A DNA stretch of 34,196 bases from an uncultured Anaerolineales bacterium (lineage in GTDB: Bacteria > Chloroflexota > Anaerolineae > Anaerolineales > Villigracilaceae). This document shows positions 8,212-17,808 of this stretch, piece after piece (position 1 is the stretch's first letter; each line of letters opens with the position of its first letter). The translations under genes and the position numbers were made by a program. Where the stretch lies: assembly GCA_938008865.1 (NCBI GenBank), contig CALLJA010000261.1, forward strand, positions 1 through 34,196. The letters are read 5' to 3'. The notes under the pieces were generated by a model. It had not been told where the DNA came from. It saw only the letters and a program-made list of their open reading frames with translations, and made no database searches.

Positions 8212-9627
8212 ATGGCCGCACTCAGGCAGTTTTCGCAACAGGATCCCAAGTGGAAAGCCAGACTGCTTGGCGCCGATACGGAAAGCACCATCGGCGGCTA
8301 TGGCTGCCTGCTGACCAGCCTCAGCATGGTGTGTTCGGCCTACGGGATCGAGGTCCCGCCCGACCAGTTGAACGACAAGATGCGCGCCGCCGGGGGATTT
8401 CAGGGCGCATTCCTTATGCCCGCCTACATCGGCAAGGCCGTGCCCGGTATGCGCCAAACCAACTATATCGAATGTCAGAATCAGCCCGCTCCGCTGGCCG
8501 AGATTGACGCCTACCTCGCGGCGGGCAAACCCGTCATCGTCGAAGTGGATTATTCTCCCAACGCGGGGTTGCAAAACCACTGGATCGTGCTGACCACCAA
8601 ACAAGGCGATGACTACACGCTCCTAGACCCGTGGACTTATCCGCACGAGACCAAACCCGTCACCCTGTTGGGTTCGCGTTACGCATTCAACGGACAGCCC
8701 GCCCAGATCATCCAGGCCGCGCTGTGGATGGATGGGCCGTCTGGGGCCGTGACGCCCCCCACCCCGCCCAGCTTGGACAAAGGCCTGGCTGCCAGTTTCC
8801 CGGTCTATGCCACCGCCGACGAGCTGGCACTGCGTTCACAGCCGCTGGCCACCGACGCCACGCTCCTCAGGCGGGTGCCGCTCAACACCGAATTCAAGCC
8901 GCTGACGAGCGATGCCGACGCAAAGGCCAAAGTCGGGCAGATGAACCAGTGGCTGCCGGTCAAAGCCGCCGACGGGACACAGGGCTACGTGGCCGCCTGG
9001 TATGTTTCCATGCAAAAACAGACGCCCCCGCCGGCTGCCGTCAAAACGCCGGTCCCGTCCAACGCGGTGATCGTCAAGACCAGCGCCGACGCGGTGGCCC
9101 TGCGCTCCAAGCCCGAGACCAGCGAAACCAGCCTGCTCAAGCGCCTGCCCATCGGCGCGGAGCTGAAAGTGCTCGACTCGCAGGACGATGCGCGCCGCAA
9201 GGTCGGCGTGCTGTACGAGTGGCTGCGCGTGCAGGATGTGGCCGGCACGCAAGGCCTGGTGGCGGCCTGGTACGTGACCGTTGTTTCGGGGCTGACCGCC
9301 CTGGGCGCCAAGGATCAGCGCCAGACCCAGCCGCCCTCCTTTTCCGTGGGCGGCGAGCCGCTGCCCATACTGTTGCGGGCCGCGGAAGAGGGCCTGGCCC
9401 TGCGCGCCGAACCGTTCGTGGCCGAGTCCACGCTCATCAAGCGCCTGCCGCTCGGCGCGGAACTGCTCGCCATCGAGCCGCCCGACTTGGCCGCGCCCAA
9501 GATCGGCCGCGTGGGTGATTGGATTCACGTCCGCGATGTGGCCGGAGATGAAGGTTACACGGCTGCCTGGGCCGTGGTGGAACGCCCCGAAGACCCCGCG
9601 CCTACTGCCGCGCCCGCAGATGCGTAA
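8212..9627 (+). CDS. C39-like papain-fold peptidase with three SH3-like repeats
   Basis: Predicted cysteine peptidase, 471 aa. The ATG at 8212 is chosen over an upstream TTG because GGAGG lies four bases before it. Residues 1-180 resemble the Peptidase_C39_2 family, with probable catalytic Cys32 (GGYGCLLTSLSM), His123 (QNHWIVLT) and Asp139 (LLDPW). Three SH3-like repeats follow at about 200-268, 290-360 and 395-462, each with ALRS/AxP, LLxRxPxGxE and a G(Y/L)xAAW ending, as if made by duplication. No signal peptide is visible, unusual for an SH3-peptidase, so it may act inside the cell. It begins the plus-strand cluster and lies 62 bp before the CHAT-SIR2 gene. Substrate unknown. Confidence 0.8.
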   Translation: MAALRQFSQQDPKWKARLLGADTESTIGGYGCLLTSLSMVCSAYGIEVPPDQLNDKMRAAGGFQGAFLMPAYIGKAVPGMRQTNYIECQNQPAPLAEIDAYLAAGKPVIVEVDYSPNAGLQNHWIVLTTKQGDDYTLLDPWTYPHETKPVTLLGSRYAFNGQPAQIIQAALWMDGPSGAVTPPTPPSLDKGLAASFPVYATADELALRSQPLATDATLLRRVPLNTEFKPLTSDADAKAKVGQMNQWLPVKAADGTQGYVAAWYVSMQKQTPPPAAVKTPVPSNAVIVKTSADAVALRSKPETSETSLLKRLPIGAELKVLDSQDDARRKVGVLYEWLRVQDVAGTQGLVAAWYVTVVSGLTALGAKDQRQTQPPSFSVGGEPLPILLRAAEEGLALRAEPFVAESTLIKRLPLGAELLAIEPPDLAAPKIGRVGDWIHVRDVAGDEGYTAAWAVVERPEDPAPTAAPADA

Positions 9628-9648
9628 CCGTCCCGAAGTGTGACGGTT
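9626..9648 (+). other. Small hairpin between C39-like and CHAT-SIR2 genes
   Basis: Seven-base arms AACCGTC (9626-9632) and GACGGTT (9642-9648) with a 9-nt loop start inside the C39-like stop codon. No T-run follows, so it is not a standard terminator; it could stabilise or separate mRNA segments. Weak evidence. Confidence 0.3.
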
Positions 9649-9689
9649 GCAGTTTCACAACACAAGACTGTTCATCCCAGGAGACCGCT

Positions 9690-11744
9690 TTGACAGATTT
9701 TGCTGATCTCGAACTTAGCCTGCACCAGCGCGAGGCGGGCGTGTTCACGGTCGAAATGCGTTTCAGCCAGCCCGGCAGCGACGCGGATATTCGCATCGGC
9801 CAGGCGCGCCCCGTAACCGCGCAATTCGACTTCCCCGACCTTTTGAAAAAGTCCGGCGACCCGTCTGCCTACGGCACGACCCTCACAAAAAGCCTGTTCG
9901 CCGACAAGGACCTGCTGGCGGCCTTCAGCCAGGCCCGCGCCAGCGCCCAGACCTCCCAGTCGCCGCTGCGCATCCGCCTGGCCGTCGGGCCGAGCGCGGT
10001 GGAATTGAACAGCCTGTTCTGGGAGACCCTGCGCGACCCGGCCGATGAAAAGGCCACGCTCTTTACCGGTGAGCAGGTCTTTTTCTCGCGCTACCTGAGC
10101 AGCGTGGACTGGCGGTCGGTGAAACTGCGCTCGAAGGGTGCGCTCAAGGCGCTGGTTTCCATCGCGAACCCGGGCGGGCTGGACCAGTACTCACTGGCCG
10201 CGGTGGATGTGCCCGGCGAACTGGCCCGCGCCCAGGCCGCGCTCAAGGATATCCCCGTCTCGGCCCTGCCCGCGCAGCCCGGGGAACGCTGCACGCTCGA
10301 CAACATCATCGCGCAATTGCGCACAGGCTACGATGTGCTCTACCTCGTGGCGCACGGCTCCTTCGTTAAAGAAGAACCCTGGCTGTGGCTGGAAGACGAA
10401 GCCGGCGGGGTGGCGCGCGTCTCGGGCTACGACCTGGTGACACGCATCCGCGAGTTGGACAACCAACCGCGCCTGATCGTGCTGGCCTCCTGCCAGAGTG
10501 CGGGACAAGGCGCGGGGGCGGCGCTGCAGGCTCTCGGTCCAAAACTGGCCGAGAGCGGCGTGCCGGCCGTGGTGGCCATGCAGGGCAGCGTCAGCATGGA
10601 CACGGTCGCCAAGTTCATGCCGGTCTTCTTCCAGGAACTCCAAAAGGACGGCCAGGTAGACCGCGCCATGTCGGTGGCGCGCGGTACCGTGCGCGACACG
10701 TCCGATTTCTGGATGCCCGTGCTGTTCATGCGCCTGCGCAGCGGACGCATCTGGTACACGCCCGGCTTCGGCGAAGAGGGCGGCGACTTCAAGAAATGGC
10801 CCTCGCTGTTGACCAGCCTGCAAACCGGTAAATGTACGCCCATCATCGGCGCGGGGTTGTACGAGCCGCTGCTCGGCTCGTGGCGCGACGTGGCCGCCAG
10901 CCTGGCTGAGAAGTACCGCTTCCCGCTGGCGCAGTTCTTCCGTGATGCGCTCCCGCAGGTGACGCAATTCCTGTCAGTGGACCAGTCCATCAGCACCCTG
11001 CTGGTGGAGATGGAGAACATCCTGCGCCAACGTGTCCAGGCGCGTTTTGCCGCTGAACTGCCCGACGCGCTCAAGACCGAAAAAGCCGCGCTGCTGGACC
11101 TGGTCTCGTTCGGCGGACAGAAACTGCGAACCGCCGACGAGTTGGAGCATCACCGCGTGCTGGCCGCCATGAAACTGCCCATCTACATCAGCACCAACTA
11201 CGACAACCTGATGATGGATGCGCTCAAGGAGGCAGGCGCCGACCCGCAGATGGTCATCTGCCCGTGGAATGACCGTTTCGACGCGGCCTCGATCTACGAC
11301 AAGGAACCCGACTACCGCCCCAGCCCGGAGCGCCCGCTTGTCTATCACCTCTTCGGACATTTCAGCGCGCCCGACTCGCTGGTGCTGACCGAGGACGACT
11401 ACTTCGAATTCCTGATCGGCGTCACCCGCGACAAGGACCTGATCCCGGCCGTGGTGCGCCGCGCCCTGACCGACACCGCCCTGATGTTCCTCGGCTTCCA
11501 ACTGGACGACTGGTCCTTCCGCATCTTCTTCCGCTCGATCATGGACACCCAGGGCGGAAACCGCCGCACCCGCTACGCCCACATCGCCGTGCAGGTCGAC
11601 CCCGACGAGATGCGCAACCTGGACCCGCGCCGCGCGCGCGCCTACCTCGAAGAATATTTCCAGGACGATTCGATCAGCATCTATTGGGGTCAATCTGGCG
11701 ACTTCATCCGCGAACTGGCATCGCAACTTAAAGTTACCGGGTAA
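9690..11744 (+). CDS. CHAT protease fused to a SIR2-like domain
   Basis: Predicted two-domain effector of 684 aa. The TTG start at 9690 is supported by GGAG six bases upstream and an immediate MTDFADLEL reading. The N-terminal CHAT (caspase-HetF-type) domain has probable catalytic His222 in YLVAHGSF and Cys268 in VLASCQSAG. From about residue 380 a SIR2-like domain follows: TPIIGAG near 383, ISTNYDNLMMDAL near 500 and YHLFGHF with LTEDDYFEFL near 552-575, as in SIR2_2 proteins. CHAT domains are proteases; SIR2-like domains in defence proteins typically degrade NAD. Having both in one chain suggests protease and NAD-directed activities under one switch. It precedes the nSTAND gene by 13 bp. 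Activity is inferred from motifs only. Confidence 0.85.
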   Translation: MTDFADLELSLHQREAGVFTVEMRFSQPGSDADIRIGQARPVTAQFDFPDLLKKSGDPSAYGTTLTKSLFADKDLLAAFSQARASAQTSQSPLRIRLAVGPSAVELNSLFWETLRDPADEKATLFTGEQVFFSRYLSSVDWRSVKLRSKGALKALVSIANPGGLDQYSLAAVDVPGELARAQAALKDIPVSALPAQPGERCTLDNIIAQLRTGYDVLYLVAHGSFVKEEPWLWLEDEAGGVARVSGYDLVTRIRELDNQPRLIVLASCQSAGQGAGAALQALGPKLAESGVPAVVAMQGSVSMDTVAKFMPVFFQELQKDGQVDRAMSVARGTVRDTSDFWMPVLFMRLRSGRIWYTPGFGEEGGDFKKWPSLLTSLQTGKCTPIIGAGLYEPLLGSWRDVAASLAEKYRFPLAQFFRDALPQVTQFLSVDQSISTLLVEMENILRQRVQARFAAELPDALKTEKAALLDLVSFGGQKLRTADELEHHRVLAAMKLPIYISTNYDNLMMDALKEAGADPQMVICPWNDRFDAASIYDKEPDYRPSPERPLVYHLFGHFSAPDSLVLTEDDYFEFLIGVTRDKDLIPAVVRRALTDTALMFLGFQLDDWSFRIFFRSIMDTQGGNRRTRYAHIAVQVDPDEMRNLDPRRARAYLEEYFQDDSISIYWGQSGDFIRELASQLKVTG

Positions 11745-11757
11745 GGAGGACCCAGAC

Positions 11758-14700
11758 ATGACCTCATCCACGACCGCCCTCAAACTCCGCTCCAGTTCCA
11801 ACCCCTATGTGGGACCGCGCTCCTTCCAGACCGGCGAAAACCTGTACGGCCGCTCACGCGAAGGCGCCGAATTGCTCGACCTGTTGATCGCCGAGCGCAT
11901 CGTGCTCCTGCATTCGCCCTCGGGCGCGGGCAAGAGCTCGCTGGTCAATGCCAGCCTCATCCCGCAGATGCGCGAACAGGGCTTCTGGAACCTGCCGACC
12001 GTGCGCGTCAACCTCGAACCGCCCGACGGCTTTGCAGACAAGGCGGGGTTCAACCGTTACGTCTTCAGCGCCCTGCGCTCGCTGGAAAGCGAACTGCCCG
12101 CCCGCTCGCAATACAAACCAGATGCGCTGGCCGCCATGAGCATGGCGCAGTACATGAAAGAATACCCCGAGCGCCTGGCCGCGCAGAATGAAGAGTTCGA
12201 CAAGGAAAGCTCGCTCTTCATCATCTTCGACCAGTTCGAGGAAGTGATCCGCATCAGCGCCGTGGACCGCGACGCAAAGATAGAGTTCTTCAACCAGGCC
12301 GGCGAGATGCTGCGCGACCGCAACCTGTGGGCCCTGTTCGCCATCCGCGAAGACTACCTGGCGGCCATGGAACCCTACAACCGCCCGATCCCCAACCGCT
12401 TCAACGTCACCTACCGCCTCGACTTCCTCGACGCGCGCTCGGCCATCGAAGCCATCCAAAGCCCCGCCCGCGACAAGGAAGTGACCTTCGAAGACGCCGC
12501 CGCCTCCAAACTGGTGGATGACCTGCGCCGCATCCGCGTGCAGCAGGCCGACGGCACCGCCCTCGAACAACTCGGATTGTACGTCGAGCCGGTCCAGTTG
12601 CAGGTGGTCTGCCGTCGCTTGTGGGGCGCCATCGGCGCGCGCAAGACCATCACCGTGGAAGACGTCTCGCGGGCTGGTAACATCGACGACGCCCTCGGCG
12701 ATTACTACGCCTTCCATACCAGCAGCGTGGCCGCCGATGCGGGTGTCAGCGAACGCCAGGTGCGCGAGTGGTTTGACCGCAAGCTCATCACCGTCAACGG
12801 CATCCGCGGACAGGTATTAATGGAACCAGACGCCAGCGGCGGCCTGTCGAACAAGGCCATCAAGATGATGCAGGAGGCCTACCTCGTCCGCGCCGACAAA
12901 CGCGGCAACGCCGTCTGGTTCGAACTGGCCCACGACCGCCTGACCCGCCCCATCCGCCGCAACAACGCCGCCTGGTTCCTCGAAAACCTGAGCGTCTTCC
13001 AGCGCCAGGCCGACCTGTGGAACAATCAGAGCCGCCCCGATTCTCTGCTGCTGCGCGGCAAGGCCTACCTTGAGGCCGACGAATGGGCCAGGGGGCATGC
13101 CGAGGAACTGCTGCCCGCCGAACAGGATTTCCTGGACGCCTGCAAGCAGGAATATCAAAACGCCATGCGCGAACAACGCACCAACCGCCTCATCCGCTGG
13201 GCGGCGGTGCTGATGACCGTCCTGGCCCTGGCGGCATTGTTCTTCTTCTACCAGGCCCAGCAGGAGACGAAACGCGCCACCGAGCAGGAACAGCGCGCCC
13301 TGGCCGAGGCCGAACGCGCCAACCAGCAGACCGAGCGCGCCAACCAGCAGCAGGCCCTGGCCGAACAGCAGACCGCGCTGGCCTCCCAAAAGGAACAGAT
13401 CGCCCACCTGCGCGAACTGGCGGCCCAATCCGTCAGCAACCTGGGCATCGACCCCGAACTCAGCATCCGCCTGGCCCTGCAGGCCACCCAAAACGTGGAC
13501 TTGCAACAGGCCGAAATGCGCAGCGCCATCCAGCAGGTGGAAGACGCCCTGCGCCAGGCCCTGCCCGCCATGCGCGTCGAACACGTCCTGCGCGATACGG
13601 CCATCTCGGGCGCAGATTCGCTCACCCATAACGGCACGGTCTGGGGCTCGGCCTTCAGCCCAAGCGGGCAACGCCTCGCCACAGCCGGCAACGACGGCGT
13701 GCTCAAGGTCTGGGACACCGTCACCGGGCGGCTGGTCGCCAACCTGGCCCTGCTCACCCCGCCCGCCGACGGCTACGGCGTCACCTCCGTGGCCTTCAGC
13801 CCAGACGGCAAACTGCTGGCCGCCGCCACCGGCGAGGGCCGCATCGTACTCTACGAGACCAGCGGCTGGACCGAAGTCAAATCGCAGCCCGTGCAGGAGG
13901 GCGTCATCTGGGGGCTGGCCTTCAGCCCCGATAACACCCATCTCGTCAGCGGCGGCGAAGGCGGCGCCCTGGTGGTGTGGACCCTGGCCGACGATGTGTT
14001 CGTGCAGCCGCTCAACGGCCACACGGGCGACATCCAGGCGGTGACCTACAGCCCGGACGGCACGCGCCTTGCGACGGCCGGCGCCGACTCGCTGGCCATC
14101 GTCTGGGACGCCAACACCTACCGCCCGCTCTACCGCCTGCAGGGCCACAGCGGCTACGTCAACAGCGTGGCCTTCAGCCCCGACGGCAAACAACTCGCCA
14201 CCGCCGGCGGAGAAGACCGTTCCATCATCCTGTGGAATATCTCGCAGCCGGGCACCCCCAAAGCCCTGACCATCACCGGCCACCGCGACTGGGTCTACAG
14301 CCTGGCCTACAGCCGCGACGGTTCGACCCTGATCTCCGTCAGCGCCGACCGCACCGTGCGCTTCTGGGACACGACCTACGGCCGCCCGGGCATGGTGCTG
14401 GTGGGCCACAAAGACCAGGTCTACGGCCTGGCCATCAGCCGCGATGGCAAGCGCATCGCCACCTCCAGCAAGGACAAGACCGTGCGCATCTGGAACGTCT
14501 CGCCGGAGGGCAGCCGCGAATGGCTGACCTTCGACAACCGCGCCAGCGTGTACGACATCGCTGTCAGCGCGGACGGCGCGCAACTGGCCAGCGCGGGCGG
14601 CGACGGGCTCGTGCGCCTGTGGAACACGACCTCCGGCCGCCTGCTCAACACACTAGGCGGGCACCAGGGCATCGTCAACAGCGTCTCCTTCCGCCCGGAC

Positions 14701-16335
14701 GGCCAGCGCATCGCCACGGCCGGCCAGGACGGCACCACCCGCATCTGGGACACCGCCAGCGCGAAGGAACTGTTCAAACTCGGCGGGGACGGCGGTCCGC
14801 TGCAAACCGTGGCCTACAGCCCGGACGGCAAAAACGTAGCCAGCGGCGGCGAAACAGGCACGGTCACGATCTGGGATGCCGAAAACGGCGACCCCGTGTT
14901 CGAACTTCCGTCCACCTGGGGCGCGGCCTTCTCGCTCGACTACAATCCAGACGGCTCCATCCTGGCCGTCGGCTACTATGACCAGGTCATCATCCTGTGG
15001 GACACAAAGAGCGGCAGCCAACTCGCCGCGCTGACCGGCCACACCGACATCGTCCAGGTGGTGGCCTTCGACCCGAGCGGAAAATTGCTGGCCTCCGGCG
15101 GCGACGACGGCAGCGTCATCCTGTGGGACATGGACCCGTCGCGCTGGGGCCAGTCGCAGGCGCCCATTCGCGGGCGGGGAGACACCCTCTTTGGCCTGGC
15201 CTTCAGCGCCGACGGCAAATTCCTCTACACCGGCGGCGCCGACGGCATCGGCGTGCTGTGGAACCTCGAAGACCGCACCGTCGAACTCCAGACCTACGGC
15301 CATACCGACCGCATCTACGAAGCGGCTGTCAGCCCGAACGGAAAATACCTGTACAGCGCCGGGCGCGACGGCTCTGTGCGCGCCTACGTCTTCGGCCTGG
15401 AGGAATTGATCAAGCTCGCCAACCAGCGCACCACGCGCGAATTTTCCGAGGATGAGTGCCGCCAGTACCTGAATGCGGCCTGCCCCACCGACTCTGGCGT
15501 GCCGGTCGAAACCCCGTCCAGCCAGGCGACAACCCCGCTCAAACAGCCGTCCGATGTGCCAAGTTCGCCCGAGAGTTTTGCCGAGGACGACAACTCGTCG
15601 GTGGTAGCCAGCGAGTTGCGCGCCGTTGGCGGCGACCAGTATGACCTCAACCTCTTCGAGCGCCCCTTCAACGGCGGCGAGATGAATATCTACTATCCCG
15701 ACGTGGACATCACCCGCGCCTTGCTCTCGCAGGACCGCCAGTGGATGTACGTCACCATCAGCCTGGCTGGGCCGCGCGGTGACGGATTGTACGGCAACTA
15801 CGGTGTAGAACTGGATCTGGATGTGGACGGCCGCGGCGATTATTTCATCACCACCCTCGCGCCGGGCAAAGACTGGTCCACCAACGGCGTGCGCATCTGG
15901 AACGACCGCAACGGCGACGTGGGCAACGCCATCCCATACGTGTCTGACCCGCCGCAGACCGGCGACGGCTATGAAATGCTGGTCTTCGACCAGGGCAACG
16001 GCGACGCGCCCGACCTGGCCTGGTCGCGCATCAACCCAAACGACCCGAACAGCGTGCAGATCGCCTTCCAGCGCGGCGTGATCGCCAACGACCCGGTCTT
16101 CTCGTGGGTGGCCTGGGCCAGCCGCGACGCCTTCAAGCCGGCCTGGTTCGACTACAATGACCGCTTCACATTCCAGGAGGCCGGCTCGCCCCTGCGCGAA
16201 CTGCTCAAGTACTATCCGCTCAAGGCCCTGGCAGGCGTGGACAACACCTGCCACTCCCCAGTTGGGTTCAACGCCCCGGGCCAGACAGGCTTCTGCCAGC
16301 CCGAACAGGCCGACGGCGAACCATCCGCTCCATGA
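11758..16335 (+). CDS. nSTAND NTPase with transmembrane segment, 14 WD40 repeats and C-terminal beta-rich domain
   Basis: Giant signalling NTPase, 1525 aa, with AGGAGG before the ATG. Residues 15-420 form an nSTAND1-type module opening NPYVGPRSFQ, with Walker A SPSGAGKSS (about 53-61) and Walker B LFIIFDQFEE (about 153-162). A hydrophobic span at about 481-500 follows a basic segment (REQRTNRLIRW), then a Gln/Glu/Ala-rich coiled coil (500-545). I count 14 WD40 repeats at about 620-1225, enough for two seven-bladed propellers. A Thr/Ser/Pro spacer leads to an unrecognised beta-rich domain (1285-1525) with Asp-rich LDVDGRGDYF and IWNDRNGDVG. By the positive-inside rule the propellers would lie outside the membrane. 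STAND proteins are sensors and switches, here probably controlling the neighbouring proteases. Its stop overlaps an in-frame ATG of the next gene. Confidence 0.9.
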   Translation: MTSSTTALKLRSSSNPYVGPRSFQTGENLYGRSREGAELLDLLIAERIVLLHSPSGAGKSSLVNASLIPQMREQGFWNLPTVRVNLEPPDGFADKAGFNRYVFSALRSLESELPARSQYKPDALAAMSMAQYMKEYPERLAAQNEEFDKESSLFIIFDQFEEVIRISAVDRDAKIEFFNQAGEMLRDRNLWALFAIREDYLAAMEPYNRPIPNRFNVTYRLDFLDARSAIEAIQSPARDKEVTFEDAAASKLVDDLRRIRVQQADGTALEQLGLYVEPVQLQVVCRRLWGAIGARKTITVEDVSRAGNIDDALGDYYAFHTSSVAADAGVSERQVREWFDRKLITVNGIRGQVLMEPDASGGLSNKAIKMMQEAYLVRADKRGNAVWFELAHDRLTRPIRRNNAAWFLENLSVFQRQADLWNNQSRPDSLLLRGKAYLEADEWARGHAEELLPAEQDFLDACKQEYQNAMREQRTNRLIRWAAVLMTVLALAALFFFYQAQQETKRATEQEQRALAEAERANQQTERANQQQALAEQQTALASQKEQIAHLRELAAQSVSNLGIDPELSIRLALQATQNVDLQQAEMRSAIQQVEDALRQALPAMRVEHVLRDTAISGADSLTHNGTVWGSAFSPSGQRLATAGNDGVLKVWDTVTGRLVANLALLTPPADGYGVTSVAFSPDGKLLAAATGEGRIVLYETSGWTEVKSQPVQEGVIWGLAFSPDNTHLVSGGEGGALVVWTLADDVFVQPLNGHTGDIQAVTYSPDGTRLATAGADSLAIVWDANTYRPLYRLQGHSGYVNSVAFSPDGKQLATAGGEDRSIILWNISQPGTPKALTITGHRDWVYSLAYSRDGSTLISVSADRTVRFWDTTYGRPGMVLVGHKDQVYGLAISRDGKRIATSSKDKTVRIWNVSPEGSREWLTFDNRASVYDIAVSADGAQLASAGGDGLVRLWNTTSGRLLNTLGGHQGIVNSVSFRPDGQRIATAGQDGTTRIWDTASAKELFKLGGDGGPLQTVAYSPDGKNVASGGETGTVTIWDAENGDPVFELPSTWGAAFSLDYNPDGSILAVGYYDQVIILWDTKSGSQLAALTGHTDIVQVVAFDPSGKLLASGGDDGSVILWDMDPSRWGQSQAPIRGRGDTLFGLAFSADGKFLYTGGADGIGVLWNLEDRTVELQTYGHTDRIYEAAVSPNGKYLYSAGRDGSVRAYVFGLEELIKLANQRTTREFSEDECRQYLNAACPTDSGVPVETPSSQATTPLKQPSDVPSSPESFAEDDNSSVVASELRAVGGDQYDLNLFERPFNGGEMNIYYPDVDITRALLSQDRQWMYVTISLAGPRGDGLYGNYGVELDLDVDGRGDYFITTLAPGKDWSTNGVRIWNDRNGDVGNAIPYVSDPPQTGDGYEMLVFDQGNGDAPDLAWSRINPNDPNSVQIAFQRGVIANDPVFSWVAWASRDAFKPAWFDYNDRFTFQEAGSPLRELLKYYPLKALAGVDNTCHSPVGFNAPGQTGFCQPEQADGEPSAP

Positions 16336-16355
16336 CATCGAACAGAGGTGACCCC

Positions 16356-17795
16356 ATGACCGACGCACTCGTATTCAACGGCATCGACGCGACCACCGGC
16401 AATTACCTCATCCCCCCGGTGGAACCTGAGACGATGGCAGCCGCCATCAGCGGCGAGCCGCGCAGCGCGGAAGAGGCCGAGGCGCTCAAGCGCTGGTGGG
16501 AGCAGTATGCCGACACCAACCAGAACAAAAAGTCCAACTACGCCCCCAAGGAAGGCACCGACCCCAAAGACCTGGCCTCGGCCGGCTGGGGCGTCATCTT
16601 CCCTTACAACGTGGACCCGACCATTGTCAAAGCCCTCAAACCCCTGCTCGACTGGCGCAAGGCGCTGGCGGGCAAACTCTATAAAGAATACAGCGGCCCA
16701 GACGGCTATCGCTTCAAGCCGGGCGAAATGTACGAAAGCAAAGACGACTGGCTCACCCGTCACGGCGCGGGCCCGGGCCCGGTGGATCCTGCGGTGGTGC
16801 CCTACTACCTGCTGATCGTCGGCGACCCCGAACAGGTGCCCTACCGCTTCCAGACCCAGTTAGATGTGCAGCACGCCGTCGGGCGCATCTACTTCGACAA
16901 GCCCGAGGAATATTGGAACTACGCCAACAGCGTGGTCAGCGCCGAAAAGAAGAAACTGGCCCTCGGCAAGACGGCCGTCTTCTTCGGCGTCTCCAATAAA
17001 GACGACGTGGCCACCAACATGAGCGCCGAGCAACTCGTCAAACCGCTGGCCGAGACCTGCGCCAAAGAAAACAAAGGCTGGAAGTTCTCCTCGCCGAGCG
17101 GCGACAAAGCCAAAAAGGCCAACCTCGCCAACGTGCTGGGCGGTAACGACACCCCCGCCCTGCTCTTCACCGCCAGCCACGGCATGGGCTTCCCCAACGG
17201 CGACCCGCTGCAACTAGCCGACCAGGGCGCGCTGCTCTGCCAGGATTGGCCCGGGCCGAAGGAATGGCGCAAGGCCATCGGCAAGGACTTCTACTTTGCC
17301 GCCGACGACCTGGCCGATAGCGCCACCCTCTTTGGGTTGGTAGCCTTCTTCTTCGCCTGCTACGGCGCGGGCACGCCCAAAATGGACGACTTCTCCAAGC
17401 AGGCCTTCAAACAGCGCGGCGAGATCGCCCCGAAGAACTTCCTCGCCAAACTGCCGCAGCGCATGCTCTCGCATCCCAAGGGCGGCGCGCTGGCCGTCAT
17501 CGGTCACGTGGAACGCGCCTGGGGCTACTCGTTCTCATGGGGCAAGGCGGGCGCGCAGCGGGCTGTCTTCGAGAGCGCCCTCAAGCGCCTGTTCGACGGC
17601 TACCCCATCGGCTATGCCTTCGAATACTTCAACGGCCGCTATGCCGAACTCTCCTCGGACCTGACCTCCACCCTCGAAGAGATGGAGTTCGGCAAGAAGG
17701 TCGCACCCGCCGACCTGGCGGGCCTGTGGACCGCCAACAACGACGCCCGCAACTACGTGGTGCTGGGCGATCCCTTCGTCAAACTGATGGCCTGA
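16356..17795 (+). CDS. C25/caspase-like cysteine protease, apparently cytoplasmic
   Basis: Predicted gingipain/caspase-fold protease, 479 aa. The ATG at 16356 is chosen because GAGGTG precedes it; an ATG at 16332 overlapping the nSTAND stop (ATGA) is an alternative adding eight residues. A central region resembles Peptidase C25: YLLIVGDPEQVPYRFQ then VGRIYFD. The probable catalytic pair is His275 (LLFTASHGMGF) and Cys335 (FFFACYGAGTP), both at ends of hydrophobic beta strands as in caspases. There is no signal peptide or C-terminal sorting domain, unlike secreted gingipains, so action inside the cell is likely. It is tightly linked to the nSTAND and CHAT genes, implying a second protease output of the same system. 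Confidence 0.82.
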   Translation: MTDALVFNGIDATTGNYLIPPVEPETMAAAISGEPRSAEEAEALKRWWEQYADTNQNKKSNYAPKEGTDPKDLASAGWGVIFPYNVDPTIVKALKPLLDWRKALAGKLYKEYSGPDGYRFKPGEMYESKDDWLTRHGAGPGPVDPAVVPYYLLIVGDPEQVPYRFQTQLDVQHAVGRIYFDKPEEYWNYANSVVSAEKKKLALGKTAVFFGVSNKDDVATNMSAEQLVKPLAETCAKENKGWKFSSPSGDKAKKANLANVLGGNDTPALLFTASHGMGFPNGDPLQLADQGALLCQDWPGPKEWRKAIGKDFYFAADDLADSATLFGLVAFFFACYGAGTPKMDDFSKQAFKQRGEIAPKNFLAKLPQRMLSHPKGGALAVIGHVERAWGYSFSWGKAGAQRAVFESALKRLFDGYPIGYAFEYFNGRYAELSSDLTSTLEEMEFGKKVAPADLAGLWTANNDARNYVVLGDPFVKLMA

Positions 17796-17808
17796 GAAAG
17801 GACACCCT

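Noticed and set aside
12817..16368. Two long minus-strand open frames (588 and 571 codons) opposite the WD40 region
   Set aside because: The repeats arise from the WD40 codons read backwards; no start signals and no family motifs.
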